From Variovorax sp. 54 (GTDB taxonomy: Bacteria > Pseudomonadota > Gammaproteobacteria > Burkholderiales > Burkholderiaceae_C): a DNA stretch of 64,000 bases. Under the pieces are notes generated by a model. It worked only from the letters and a program-made list of their open reading frames with translations. It was not told the DNA's origin and searched no databases. The first letter of the stretch is position 1, and every line of letters begins with the position of its first letter. The position numbers were made by a program, and so were the translations under genes. The stretch covers positions 4,667,501 to 4,731,500 of the forward strand of contig NZ_PEFF01000001.1 of the NCBI RefSeq assembly GCF_002754375.1, given 5' to 3'. Below are positions 1-8,108 of the stretch, one piece after another.

Positions 1-1
1 G

Positions 2-310
2 GAAATGATCATCCGCTCGGGCTTCAACGTGTACCCGGCCGAGGTCGAGGCGGTGATCGGCCGCTTCGCCGGCGTGCACCTGTGCGCCGTGGTCGGCGTG
101 CCCGAGGCCGACGGCAACGAGCAGATCGTCGCCTTCGTCCAGCTGAACCCCGGCGCGTCGCTCGACGAGGCGGCGCTGCGCGCGCACCTGGTCGAGCACC
201 TGTCGCCCTACAAGCGGCCCGCGCGCATCGAGGTGATCGACGCGATGCCGACCACGGCCAACGGCAAGCTGCTCAAGCGGGAACTGCAGGCGCGGGCTCG
301 GCGGCCCTGA
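2..310 (+). CDS. Acyl-CoA synthetase / AMP-binding ligase, C-terminal end (partial)
   Basis: The gene is open at the left edge; the last 102 codons are visible. They form the small C-terminal domain of the ANL superfamily (AMP-binding enzymes), which activates a carboxylic acid as acyl-AMP and then transfers it to CoA. Visible motifs are EMIIRSGFNVYPAEVE just after the domain hinge and TANGKLLKREL near the end, whose lysine is the adenylation lysine of the family. The N-terminal nucleotide-binding domain lies outside the window, so the substrate cannot be read. A long-chain or medium-chain fatty acyl-CoA ligase is the usual match for this type of C-terminus, but that is inference. Confidence 0.9.
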   Translation, partial: EMIIRSGFNVYPAEVEAVIGRFAGVHLCAVVGVPEADGNEQIVAFVQLNPGASLDEAALRAHLVEHLSPYKRPARIEVIDAMPTTANGKLLKRELQARARRP

Positions 311-482
311 GGCCCACGGGCGGACGTAGGCTGGCTCCTACACACGGCGGTCGGGGCCGGGGCCGATACTCGGAGGCTTCTTCTCCCGTTCGATCCAGAA
401 AGTCCGCCGTGACCGTGCCTCCCTTCATTTCCCGCGCCGCCTGCCGTGTCCACCCGGCAACTCCCTTCGCGGGCAGGCGGGC

Positions 483-1166
483 ATGAAGGCCGCACCCAGC
501 GCACGCAGCTGGATCGCGGCCGGCGTGCGGCACGAACTGCTCACGCGCGCCTTGCCGGCCCTGCGGCACGACATGACAGCACCCGTTTCGGTGATCCGCA
601 TGGCGGTGCTGATGCTCAAGCGCCAGGTGGCGGCCGACCCCGTCGACCCCGCCGCCTGCGAGGAGCGGGTGAACCTCATCGACAACCAGGTCTCCGAGCT
701 CGTGGGCGCGATCCGCTCGCTGCGCGACTGGGAACTGGCCACCACCGACGACGGCATCACGCGCGGCGCACTGGTGGCGCAATGCATGACGCTGATGCGT
801 TCGGCCTTCGACCTGCACGGCGTGGCGCTCGAGGTCGATGACGCGCTCGCCCCGCAGGACGACGAACCGCGCCGGCCCAACGCCGCTGCGCTGCGCTACC
901 TGTTCCTCGGCGCGCTGGGGTATCTGCACGACGGCGTGGACGAAGCCGGCGCCATCCGCATCGAGGCCGACGGTGCCGACGGGCTGCGCCTGAGCGCGGG
1001 GCCGCGCGAGGCGGGCGGTGCGTCCGCCGTGCTCGACGCACACCGGGCGCCGCGCGCGCTGGCCATCGACGCCGTCGCGCTGCAGAGCCTGGCCGAAGAC
1101 ATGGGCTACGCCGTGGTCATCGCACCCGACAGCGTGCGCTTCGCGCTGGCGGCCCCCGCGGGGTGA
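483..1166 (+). CDS. Small histidine-kinase-like / phosphotransfer-like protein
   Basis: A 227-residue soluble protein with no membrane segment or sensor domain. Residues 25-75 look like the dimerisation helices of a histidine kinase, with RHDM around H29 followed by a second helix rich in E/D/N. The remainder (about 90-227) resembles a shrunken kinase ATP-binding domain, but no convincing N-box or glycine-rich ATP-lid motifs are seen; the expected N-box helix reads YLFLGALGYL without an asparagine. The size and layout resemble histidine phosphotransferases of the ChpT type, which keep the fold but not kinase activity. Phosphorelay function is inference. It sits alone between an acyl-CoA ligase and a nucleoside permease, with no response regulator beside it. 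Confidence 0.6.
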   Translation: MKAAPSARSWIAAGVRHELLTRALPALRHDMTAPVSVIRMAVLMLKRQVAADPVDPAACEERVNLIDNQVSELVGAIRSLRDWELATTDDGITRGALVAQCMTLMRSAFDLHGVALEVDDALAPQDDEPRRPNAAALRYLFLGALGYLHDGVDEAGAIRIEADGADGLRLSAGPREAGGASAVLDAHRAPRALAIDAVALQSLAEDMGYAVVIAPDSVRFALAAPAG

Positions 1167-1247
1167 GCGGGCCGGCGGGCACGATGGTTGCTGGCACCGA
1201 AGCCTGAGCTTCCTTTTTTCTTTTCCTCCTCTTTCGCGAGTTTCCCC

Positions 1248-2309
1248 ATGACGCTGTCTTCTCTCTCTCGGGCCTCTTCCTGCGGCCGCTGGCTGTCGCT
1301 CGGCGCCGTCGCGCTGCTGGCCACGGCCTGCGCCTCCACCGACCCGCGCGCGCCGTCGGCCACGGCCACGGCCGCGGTGCCGCCCATCAAGGTGAAGGTG
1401 TTCGTCGCCGCCATGTTCGAGATCGGCCAGAACACCGGCGACCGCGCCGGTGAGTTCCAGTACTGGTACGAGCGCTACTGGAAGGGCGCCAAGCCCATGG
1501 CCGTGCCCGGCGCACTGCAGCCGGTGTACTGCAACACCGACGGCGTGTGCGGCGCGGTGCTGGGCATGGGCAAGGTCAACTCGTCGTCCTCGATGCAGGC
1601 CATCCTGCTGAACCCGCAGCTCGACTTCTCGCAGGCCTACTACGTGATCTCCGGCGTGGCCGGCACGCCGCCGCAGCGCGGCACCATCGGCGAGGTGAGC
1701 TGGGCCACCTGGCTCGTCGACTACGACCTCGGCCATCGCTGGGCGCCCGAAGAGAACAAGCCCGGCGAACCCACCTTCATGCCGCGCAAGGGCTACGAGG
1801 AGTACCGCCGCTTCAAGCTCAACCCCGACCTCGTCGGCTGGGCCATGAAGCTGTCGGCCGACACGCCGCTCAAGGATTCGGAATCAGCCCGCAAATACCG
1901 CCTGCGCTACCCCGATGCCGCCGCACGCCGCGCCCCCTTCGTGGGCACCGGCACGCACATGACGGGCGACACCTTCTTCCACGGCCCCGGCATGTCGAAG
2001 CAGGCGCAGTACATCGCCAAGCTCTACGGCGCCGACGACTACGTGATCACCGAAATGGAAGCCGCCGCCATCACCCTCGTGATCCAGCGCACCCACGGCA
2101 CCGACCGCGTGATGAGCCTGCGCGGCGCGGTCAACTTCGACCAGGGCAACCCGAAGGAAACCACGCTGCAGCACCTGGACCCGGCACCGGGCGAGACGGC
2201 GGGTGGCTTTGCCGAGACGGTGGAGAACATCGCGCTGGTGGGCACGCGCGTGGTCGATCACATCGTGAAGAACTGGCCCACGTGGTCGGCAGGCGTGCCC
2301 AAGCCCTGA
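1248..2309 (+). CDS. Purine nucleoside permease (NUP) family lipoprotein
   Basis: A 353-residue protein of the NUP family, named after fungal purine nucleoside permeases and related in fold to nucleoside phosphorylases. The chosen ATG at 1248 gives a lipoprotein signal peptide ending LLATAC near residue 27; a TTG upstream at 1188 would add 20 residues before the signal and is less likely. Family-like stretches are FVAAMFEIGQNTGDRAGEF after the linker, YYVISGVAGTPPQRGTIG, GTGTHMTGDTFFHGPGMSKQ and ITEMEAAAITL. The last resembles the ME(A/M)A ribose-binding motif of nucleoside phosphorylases. The lipobox places it in the periplasm or outer membrane, so a nucleoside-binding or cleaving role there is more plausible than transport. 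It is preceded by a pyrimidine-rich leader (about 1209-1247) with no clear Shine-Dalgarno. Confidence 0.85.
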   Translation: MTLSSLSRASSCGRWLSLGAVALLATACASTDPRAPSATATAAVPPIKVKVFVAAMFEIGQNTGDRAGEFQYWYERYWKGAKPMAVPGALQPVYCNTDGVCGAVLGMGKVNSSSSMQAILLNPQLDFSQAYYVISGVAGTPPQRGTIGEVSWATWLVDYDLGHRWAPEENKPGEPTFMPRKGYEEYRRFKLNPDLVGWAMKLSADTPLKDSESARKYRLRYPDAAARRAPFVGTGTHMTGDTFFHGPGMSKQAQYIAKLYGADDYVITEMEAAAITLVIQRTHGTDRVMSLRGAVNFDQGNPKETTLQHLDPAPGETAGGFAETVENIALVGTRVVDHIVKNWPTWSAGVPKP

Positions 2310-2315
2310 AGACCG

Positions 2316-2999
2316 TCAGGGCTGCAGCACCGGCTGCAGATGCCACGTCACGTTGAAGTCGAACGGCGTCCAGCGGCTCACCGTGACGCCCGCCTGCCGC
2401 AGGCCGCGACCGGTCCAGGTGTTGCAGGTCTCGAACAGGTGGTAGCTGCCCTGGGCTTCGTAGAAGGCATCGTCGCTCGCGTAGTGCGCGCCCGCGATCG
2501 GCACCGCGTGGCCTGAGGGCAGCGTGGAACGCACGTGGGCCACGAGCTGCGCGTACTGCGCCTGCGAGAGCGGCAACTTGTAGGCCCCGCGCCGCAGCTG
2601 CGCGCGCTGCAGGTAGGTCACGTGCAGCAGCGAGCGGTTGCCGCCCGACAGCGCCCCGAAGGCGCGCGCCGCCGTGAGGTCGGCCCAGGTCGGCGTGTGC
2701 AGATAGAACTCGCGGTCGCCCCAGCCGATGGCGACGAACTCGGCATCGGGCGGCGGCGCCTTGAAGTCGGACAGCGGAAAGAGCTGCTGCCAGTCGACGG
2801 TGGCCGAGCGCACCGGAAACACCAGGTCGGTGTGCACACCGTTGCTCAGCACCCAGGCTTCGACGGCCGAAGGCTCGGTCGGTGGCTTCGTGTTTGCCGG
2901 CAAGAAGACCAGCGCGCAAGCCACCGCCACGTACAGCGCGATGGCGAGCAGCAACCCCAGCAGGGTGAAGGCGATGCGTCGCAGCCAGCGTCGGACCAT
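2316..2999 (-). CDS. DUF2459 / TIGR02117 family membrane-anchored protein
   Basis: A 227-residue protein with one N-terminal transmembrane segment (about residues 8-33) and a periplasmic domain. The conserved stretches NGVHTDLVFPV, GWGDREFYLHTPTWADL and the cysteine motif CNTWTGRGLRQAGV are those of the DUF2459 (TIGR02117) family. The function of this family is not established; the conserved Cys and His suggest a cysteine-hydrolase-like fold, which is inference. It lies 7 bp downstream of the DNA polymerase IV gene on the same strand and is probably cotranscribed with it. Its stop is only 6 bp from the convergent permease stop. Confidence 0.8.
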   Translation of the reverse strand: MVRRWLRRIAFTLLGLLLAIALYVAVACALVFLPANTKPPTEPSAVEAWVLSNGVHTDLVFPVRSATVDWQQLFPLSDFKAPPPDAEFVAIGWGDREFYLHTPTWADLTAARAFGALSGGNRSLLHVTYLQRAQLRRGAYKLPLSQAQYAQLVAHVRSTLPSGHAVPIAGAHYASDDAFYEAQGSYHLFETCNTWTGRGLRQAGVTVSRWTPFDFNVTWHLQPVLQP

Positions 3000-3006
3000 G
3001 GGGGTG

Positions 3007-4251
3007 TCAGAAGAGCGAAGCCGTGGTCGCCACCGGCTCCGCGCTGCGGGCGCTTGTGGCGGGCGCCAGCGCCTCGGGGCTGCCGGCCTTGGCCAGCGCC
3101 CCCACGCGCACGCCCAAGAGGCGCAGCGGCCGTTCCAGCGGCACGCGCTTGAGGCACTGGCCGCCGATCTGGCGGATGGTCTTGCCGTCGTCGGTGAAGC
3201 GGTCGATGGTCTGGTCGCGCGTGGCGATCTTGAAGTCGTCGTAGCGCAGCTTGATGCCGATGGTCTTGCCCACGTAGCCTTTGCGCTGCAGGTCTTCGGC
3301 CAGCTTCTCGCACAGGTGGGTGAAGATCGCGCCCAGCTCGGCGCGGTCGCGCACGGCGTGCAGGTCGCGCTCGAAGGTGGTTTCGCGGCTCATCGACACG
3401 GGCTCGCTCTCGGTCACCACGGGGCGGTTGTCGCGGCCCCAGGCCACGTCGTGCATCCACGCGCCGGTGGCCTTGCCGAAGGTGTCGATGAGCCAGCCGC
3501 GCTCGCGTGCCGCGAGCTGGCCCACGGTCTCGATGCCGAAGCGCTTGAGTTTTTCGTCGGCCTTCGGACCGATGCCGTTCACCTTGCGGCAGGGCAGGGG
3601 CCAGATGCGGGTTTCGAGATCGTGTTCGTAGACCACCGAGATGCCGTTGGGCTTCTCGAACTCGCTCGCCATTTTGGCGATGAGCTTGTTGGGCGCCACG
3701 CCGATGGAGCAGGTCAGGCCGGTGGCGTCGAAGATGGCTTTCTGGATCAGCCGCGCCAGCGAGCGCCCGCCGTCGCGCTGGCCGCCGGGCACGTCGGTGA
3801 AGTCGATGTACACCTCGTCCACGCCGCGGTCTTCCATGAGCGGCGCGACCTCCAGAATGACCTGCTTGAAGGCGCGTGAGAAGCGCCGGTACTCGTCGAA
3901 GTCGACCGGCAGGATGAGTGCCTGCGGGCACAGCTTGGCGGCCTTCATGAGCCCCATGGCCGAGCCGATGCCGAACTGCCGTGCGGGGTAGGTGGCGGTG
4001 GTGATCACGCCGCGCCCCGTGTAGTCCTTCAGCCGCGGAAAGGCCTCGATCGGAATGTCGGCCAGCGTGGCGCCCTCGGGCAGCTCGCGGATCGCCTCGT
4101 CCACGCGGCGCCGGCCGCCGCCGATCACCACCGGCAGGCCCTTGAGCTGCGGATAGCGCAGCAGCTCGACGGACGCGTAGAACGCGTCCATGTCGAGGTG
4201 GGCAATGCGGCGGATCGGAGGGGCCGGGGGCGGCGCGGGCTGGGAACTCAC
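3007..4251 (-). CDS. dinB: DNA polymerase IV (Y-family translesion polymerase)
   Basis: A 414-residue Y-family polymerase that copies past damaged template bases. The palm carboxylates are visible: HLDMDAFYASVE (D20, D22) and GVDEVYIDFTD (D145, E146). SIGVAPNKLIAKMASEFEKP is the classic finger/palm motif, GIGPKADEKLKRFGIETVGQL is the helix-hairpin-helix, and the little-finger domain follows (about 245-355). About 33 residues are inserted between PVVIGGG and RGVITTATYPARQFG, as often seen in Burkholderiales DinB. The start is set at GTG 4251, because the reading frame upstream to 4365 is low-complexity and runs into the divergent promoter region. No LexA box was found in 4252-4425. The C-terminal beta-clamp motif was not clearly recognised. 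Confidence 0.93.
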   Translation of the reverse strand: MSSQPAPPPAPPIRRIAHLDMDAFYASVELLRYPQLKGLPVVIGGGRRRVDEAIRELPEGATLADIPIEAFPRLKDYTGRGVITTATYPARQFGIGSAMGLMKAAKLCPQALILPVDFDEYRRFSRAFKQVILEVAPLMEDRGVDEVYIDFTDVPGGQRDGGRSLARLIQKAIFDATGLTCSIGVAPNKLIAKMASEFEKPNGISVVYEHDLETRIWPLPCRKVNGIGPKADEKLKRFGIETVGQLAARERGWLIDTFGKATGAWMHDVAWGRDNRPVVTESEPVSMSRETTFERDLHAVRDRAELGAIFTHLCEKLAEDLQRKGYVGKTIGIKLRYDDFKIATRDQTIDRFTDDGKTIRQIGGQCLKRVPLERPLRLLGVRVGALAKAGSPEALAPATSARSAEPVATTASLF

Positions 4252-4425
4252 GGTGACGATTGTCTCGCTCTCGCGGCATGTTCGCCTGCGCCCGTGTCGC
4301 GTGCAAGAATGCGGCGCAATTCCAGTCCCCCGAGAGGGACGACGAGGGTGCATTGGCACGCGCAACGCGCCGGATGCAGATGGACAACGGCCAGCCGGCC
4401 CGACACTTTTTCCTCACGAACCACG

Positions 4426-4704
4426 ATGCGCTTCGAATTGATCGACCACCTCACCACGGTCTATTTCGGCCAGGACGCCGACCTTCTTTTCGGCGACACC
4501 GGCGCCGAGATCATGGCCTCGTACCGCGAATCGAGCACCGAGGCCGAACTGGCCGCGCTGCGTGCCGAGATTGCCGACTACATCGGCTCGCACGACGACC
4601 TGGAGGCGGCGTTTGCGCGCGACTTCTCGCGCGGCTACGTGCCTGAAGACTTCGGCACGTCGGCCAAGCAGTTTCTCGACAGCGTGCGGGCGGCGGTGCA
4701 GTAG
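4426..4704 (+). CDS. CdiI-like contact-dependent inhibition immunity-family protein (orphan)
   Basis: A 92-residue acidic protein. The start pattern, an aromatic-rich helix with YFGQDADLLFGD, then a glutamate-rich helix and a closing GTSAKQFLDSVRAAV, resembles the CdiI_2 type of contact-dependent growth inhibition immunity proteins (YFHxDW near the start, a WL-type ending). The open frame continues upstream to 4198, but the sequence before ATG 4426 is not conserved-looking and overlaps the dinB promoter side, so ATG 4426 is preferred. No CdiA or toxin gene lies next to it; the neighbours are DNA polymerase IV and a hydrolase. It could be an orphan immunity gene protecting against neighbours' toxins or an unrelated small protein. 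Confidence 0.6.
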   Translation: MRFELIDHLTTVYFGQDADLLFGDTGAEIMASYRESSTEAELAALRAEIADYIGSHDDLEAAFARDFSRGYVPEDFGTSAKQFLDSVRAAVQ

Positions 4705-4717
4705 GGGCGGCGCTGGT

Positions 4718-5335
4718 TCAACGCGACTCGACCGTCACCAAGAGCGGCGAGTCGAACATCGCCACCGGCGAGATCACCGGCTCGTCCATGGGCACCATGT
4801 CGCCATAGCGCTCGCGCATCTTGGCGCGCACCGCTGGGTCGCCGAGGTTGAAGCTGCGGATCTTCTGCAGCTCGCCGATGCGCACGCCCAGCGCGCGGTC
4901 GTAGAGCTTCCACACCAGTTCCGAGCAGTAGATGCGCGAATCCGACCATTCGAAAGTCAGGTCGTACGGGCGGCCTGCGAAGTCCGAGGTGCGCGCATGC
5001 AGGCGCGCCACGGCGCCGGGCGTGAGCCGCGTGTCGGCGTCGCGCAGCCGCTTCACCACGTAGCGCCCGCCGTTGCCGCGCGCGGTCCATTGCGCCAGCG
5101 GCGTGTAGCGCACCGTCGAGACGGCCTCGAACACGTAGGGTTTGCCCTCTCGCAGCAGCACGACGCCCATGTGGCTGTAGCGCGAGCCGGTGGCGCGCTG
5201 CACGGCGACGCTTTGTGCCGAGCGCGAGGTGTGGAAGATGATGTCGCCGTCTTTCAAGGCGGTGGCCGCATGGCCGGCGCCCACTGGCAGAAGGGCAAGA
5301 AGGGTAGACAGCAACGGATAAAGGGCTTTCGACAT
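4718..5335 (-). CDS. YiiX/YebB-like NlpC/P60-superfamily cysteine hydrolase, secreted
   Basis: A 205-residue protein with a cleavable signal peptide (residues 1-23, ending AGHA) followed by a permuted papain-like hydrolase domain of the YaeF/YiiX (C92) family. The catalytic pair is visible: His55 in SRYSHMGVVLL and Cys137 in IYCSELVWKLY. Family members cleave amide or ester bonds in the envelope, but the substrate here is unknown. ATG 5335 is chosen because it begins exactly at the signal peptide; the frame extends further upstream into the divergent gene's leader. The 3' end faces the CdiI-like gene, 13 bp away. It is divergent from the glycolipid-binding-family gene. Confidence 0.82.
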   Translation of the reverse strand: MSKALYPLLSTLLALLPVGAGHAATALKDGDIIFHTSRSAQSVAVQRATGSRYSHMGVVLLREGKPYVFEAVSTVRYTPLAQWTARGNGGRYVVKRLRDADTRLTPGAVARLHARTSDFAGRPYDLTFEWSDSRIYCSELVWKLYDRALGVRIGELQKIRSFNLGDPAVRAKMRERYGDMVPMDEPVISPVAMFDSPLLVTVESR

Positions 5336-5398
5336 GCAGGGCATTTTGCGGGATGCCGCTTGCGCCCCGCGGCATGCCGGTGCCATGATCCGCGCCAT

Positions 5399-5959
5399 AT
5401 GCAAACCGTCGCCTCCATCCTCTGGCGCAGGCTCGATGCACCGGGCCACGATGCCTGTCGCCTCGAACGCAACGCCTCGGCCTGGCAGCTCGACGGCGCC
5501 GCGGTGTTCCGCACCGAAGGCGGGCGCATCGCGCAGCTGCACTACCGCGTGCGCTGCGACCTGCTCTGGCACACGCAATGGGGCACGGTGCGCGGCTGGC
5601 TCGGCGAGTCGGCCATCGACCTGTCGATCACGCGCGATGCGCACGGCCACTGGAAGCTCAACGACGAAGCCGTGTCCGACATGTCGCACTGCGTCGACCT
5701 CGACCTGGGCTTCACGCCTGCCACCAACCTGCTGCAACTGCGCCGCCTGAATCTCGCAACGGGCGAAAGCGCCGATGCGCCAGCGGCCTGGGTCGATGTG
5801 GAAGACGGCGGGCTCAGCGAGCTGATGCAGCGCTATGAACGGCGCAGCGACAGCACGTATGCGTACGAGGCCAAGCGCTTCGACTATGCGGAGGTGCTGG
5901 GGGTCACGGCGGAAGGCTTCGTGAGCGACTATCCGCGGCTCTGGCGCGCGGAGGACTGA
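5399..5959 (+). CDS. Putative glycolipid-binding family protein (PF06475)
   Basis: A 186-residue soluble protein of the putative glycolipid-binding family. Diagnostic stretches are LWRRLDAPGHDACRLE at the start, AVFRTEGGRIAQLHYRV, the CDLLWHTQWGTVRGW strand and DLDLGFTPATNLLQLRRL. No catalytic motif is known for the family, which has a beta-barrel lipocalin-like fold by prediction. No signal peptide is seen, so it is probably cytoplasmic. ATG 5399 directly precedes the conserved start. It diverges from the YiiX-like hydrolase gene with 63 bp between the two starts, which must hold both promoters. Confidence 0.85.
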   Translation: MQTVASILWRRLDAPGHDACRLERNASAWQLDGAAVFRTEGGRIAQLHYRVRCDLLWHTQWGTVRGWLGESAIDLSITRDAHGHWKLNDEAVSDMSHCVDLDLGFTPATNLLQLRRLNLATGESADAPAAWVDVEDGGLSELMQRYERRSDSTYAYEAKRFDYAEVLGVTAEGFVSDYPRLWRAED

Positions 5960-6003
5960 CCCGTTGTTTGGCGTTGTCGGGCGCTGCGCCTGAACGCAGC
6001 GGC

Positions 6004-7122
6004 ATGGGCTTTCTGAGTTTCGCCTTCAACGCGGCCACCGTGGTGCTGCTGATGGTCGGCGTCGTGATCGTCGGCGTCGTCCTGCTGCGGGTCTTCGGGG
6101 CGCTGGAGCGGCGGATGAGCTCCCCGACGGCCGGGCGTGTCTTCAAGTTCACGGGCTACTTCACGTTGGCGACCTGCGTGGTCGCGCTCGTGGGCGGCTT
6201 CGTTCTCTACGTGACGCGCGCGCCGGACCCCGCGGAACTCGAGCGGGGCATGGCCAAGCTCTTCACCTACCCGTCGAACCGCATCCGCATCGATCTGAAC
6301 GAGGTCAGCGACGCGCAGCGCCAGGAACTGGTGCGCGCACTGCAGCCGCTGCTGACGAGCACATCGCGCGAGTTCTACCAACGCGTCACCACGCGCCGCG
6401 GCGGCTACGGCGTGAAGGCGACGCTGCCGAGCTACTACCGCCTGACCGCCGATCGCCTGGAGATCGCCACGGGCGAGAGCTTCGGCAGCGGCAGGACGCT
6501 GCCCCCGCTGTTTCCGCAGGTGCTGGCGCATGCGGCCAACGCGGCCACCGTGCCGGCGCTGCCTCCCGCGATCGACGCACGGATCGTGGCGGGCGACCAC
6601 GAACCGGTCCCGCTGTCGCTGCTGTCGAAGACCGCCGAGCTGATGGTGCTCACGCGCCAGACGCTGCAGGGCACGCAACCCTTGCCCGCGCCCTGCTTGA
6701 TGGCGATCCAGGCGCAGGTGCCCACCGATCACTTCGAATGGCTCTTCGGGGCCGACCGGAACGGCCTGGGCAAGGACGTGCGCCTGCAGGTGAACGCCGT
6801 GCCCGGCGTGCTGCCGGCCGGCGAGTACGAACTGCGCCAGCTGACACTGCTGGGCTCCGAGCGCCGGCGCGTGCTCTGGGAACGCGCCGCCGCGCAGGGG
6901 CATGTCGCCGTGCAGCTGGGCCTGGCGCCTGTCGGCCTGCGCGAGAGCCCCGGCTGCGAGGCCCGCCTGCTCAAGCAGCTCGACCGCGCATGGACCGTGA
7001 CGGCGTTGCGCAACGTGTCGCCGGCGCTGGCCAGCGCGGTGAAGCAGGTCGACATCGAACAGCGCCCGTCGCGCTTCAGCCCCTGGTACGCGGGCTTCGG
7101 CTGGACGGCCGCGCAGCCTTAG
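6004..7122 (+). CDS. Hypothetical membrane protein
   Basis: A 372-residue protein I do not recognise. Two transmembrane segments lie near the N-terminus (about residues 5-33 and 49-70), each rich in V, G and L, followed by a soluble region of about 300 residues with no known motif. The TTG-initiated frame from 5968 is longer by 12 residues, but ATG 6004 sits just ahead of the first membrane segment and is preferred. Its stop codon overlaps the stop of the convergent Bug-receptor gene (shared bases 7119-7122). It follows the glycolipid-binding-family gene after 44 bp and may be read through with it. Confidence 0.65.
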   Translation: MGFLSFAFNAATVVLLMVGVVIVGVVLLRVFGALERRMSSPTAGRVFKFTGYFTLATCVVALVGGFVLYVTRAPDPAELERGMAKLFTYPSNRIRIDLNEVSDAQRQELVRALQPLLTSTSREFYQRVTTRRGGYGVKATLPSYYRLTADRLEIATGESFGSGRTLPPLFPQVLAHAANAATVPALPPAIDARIVAGDHEPVPLSLLSKTAELMVLTRQTLQGTQPLPAPCLMAIQAQVPTDHFEWLFGADRNGLGKDVRLQVNAVPGVLPAGEYELRQLTLLGSERRRVLWERAAAQGHVAVQLGLAPVGLRESPGCEARLLKQLDRAWTVTALRNVSPALASAVKQVDIEQRPSRFSPWYAGFGWTAAQP

Positions 7123-8108
7123 TCGAACTGCGCCCGCGCCCCCGCCACCAGCGCGCGGTTGCGCCGCCGGTCGGCGGCAATCTCCTGCGCGAAGTCGTCG
7201 ATGCTCCCGCCGGCCGGCAGGTTGTAGGCCTCGCGCAAACGCGCGCGCAGCGGGTCGCCTTGCAGCAGCCGGTTGATCTCGGCGTTGAGGCGCTGCACCA
7301 CCGCCACCGGCGTACGCGCCGGCGCGAAGATGCCGAACAGCGAATCGCGGTTCGCCTTCTCGTAGCCCAGCTCCGCGAGCGTAGGCACCGCAGGCAGCGC
7401 CTCGATGCGCGCGGGCGCACCGACGGCCAGCGCCTGCAGCCGGCCGCCCTCGATGTACTGCAGCTGCTGCGCCGCGACGTTGGTCGACAGCACCTCGAAC
7501 TGCCCGCCGAGCGCGTCGTTGAGCTGCGGACCACCGCCCTGGTAGGGGATGTGCGTGATGTCGGTGCGGCTTTGCAGGCGCACCTGCGCCAGCACCATGT
7601 GGCCGATGGTCGCCACGCCCGAGGTGGCCCAGCGCACCGCGCCCGGCTGGCGGCGCGCCAGCGCGATCAGTTCGCCAAAGCCGCGGCCCGCGAAGGCCGG
7701 CGTGCCGACGACGAGCACCGGTGTGCGCATCACGCTGGCCACGGGCGCGAAGGCGCGCAGCGGGTCGTAGGGCGCGCGCGCTAGCAGCGGGTGCAGGGTG
7801 AGCGGGCTGATGGCGGAAAAGGCCAGCGTGTGGCCGTCGGGCGTGGCGCGTGCGAGCGCGTCCATGCCCAGACTGCCGCCCGCGCCGGCGCGGTGTTCGA
7901 TGAGCACCGGCACGCCCAGCGACTGCGCCAGCGGCTCGGCCAGCGCACGCGCCATGCCGTCGCTCACGCCGCCCGGCGGATAGACGACGATCAGGCGCAC
8001 CGGGCGGCTGGGCCAGGGCAAAGACGCGTGCGACAGATGCGGCAACGCGCACGCCACCGCGAAGCCGATGCGTTGCAGGAAGTGGCGGCGCAACAGCGGC
8101 ACGGTCAT
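7119..8108 (-). CDS. Bug/TctC-family tripartite tricarboxylate transporter substrate-binding protein
   Basis: A 329-residue periplasmic binding protein with an N-terminal signal (about 1-28) preceded by an RRHF pair that gives a Tat-like look. Family motifs are RLIVVYPPGGVSDGMARALAEP, IEHRAGAGGSLGMDALARA, the ITHIPYQGGGPQLNDALGG binding loop and LPAVPTLAELGY. Bug proteins capture small carboxylates or amino acids for TTT transporters, but as usual in Comamonadaceae no membrane subunit (TctAB) is nearby. The gene overlaps the upstream LysR gene by ATGA (start 8108, LysR stop 8105), so the two are translationally coupled and this receptor is probably made together with its regulator. Confidence 0.9.
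   Translation of the reverse strand: MTVPLLRRHFLQRIGFAVACALPHLSHASLPWPSRPVRLIVVYPPGGVSDGMARALAEPLAQSLGVPVLIEHRAGAGGSLGMDALARATPDGHTLAFSAISPLTLHPLLARAPYDPLRAFAPVASVMRTPVLVVGTPAFAGRGFGELIALARRQPGAVRWATSGVATIGHMVLAQVRLQSRTDITHIPYQGGGPQLNDALGGQFEVLSTNVAAQQLQYIEGGRLQALAVGAPARIEALPAVPTLAELGYEKANRDSLFGIFAPARTPVAVVQRLNAEINRLLQGDPLRARLREAYNLPAGGSIDDFAQEIAADRRRNRALVAGARAQFD

Noticed and set aside
4252..4425. LexA (SOS) box upstream of dinB
   Set aside because: No CTGT-N8-ACAG type palindrome was found in the dinB upstream region.
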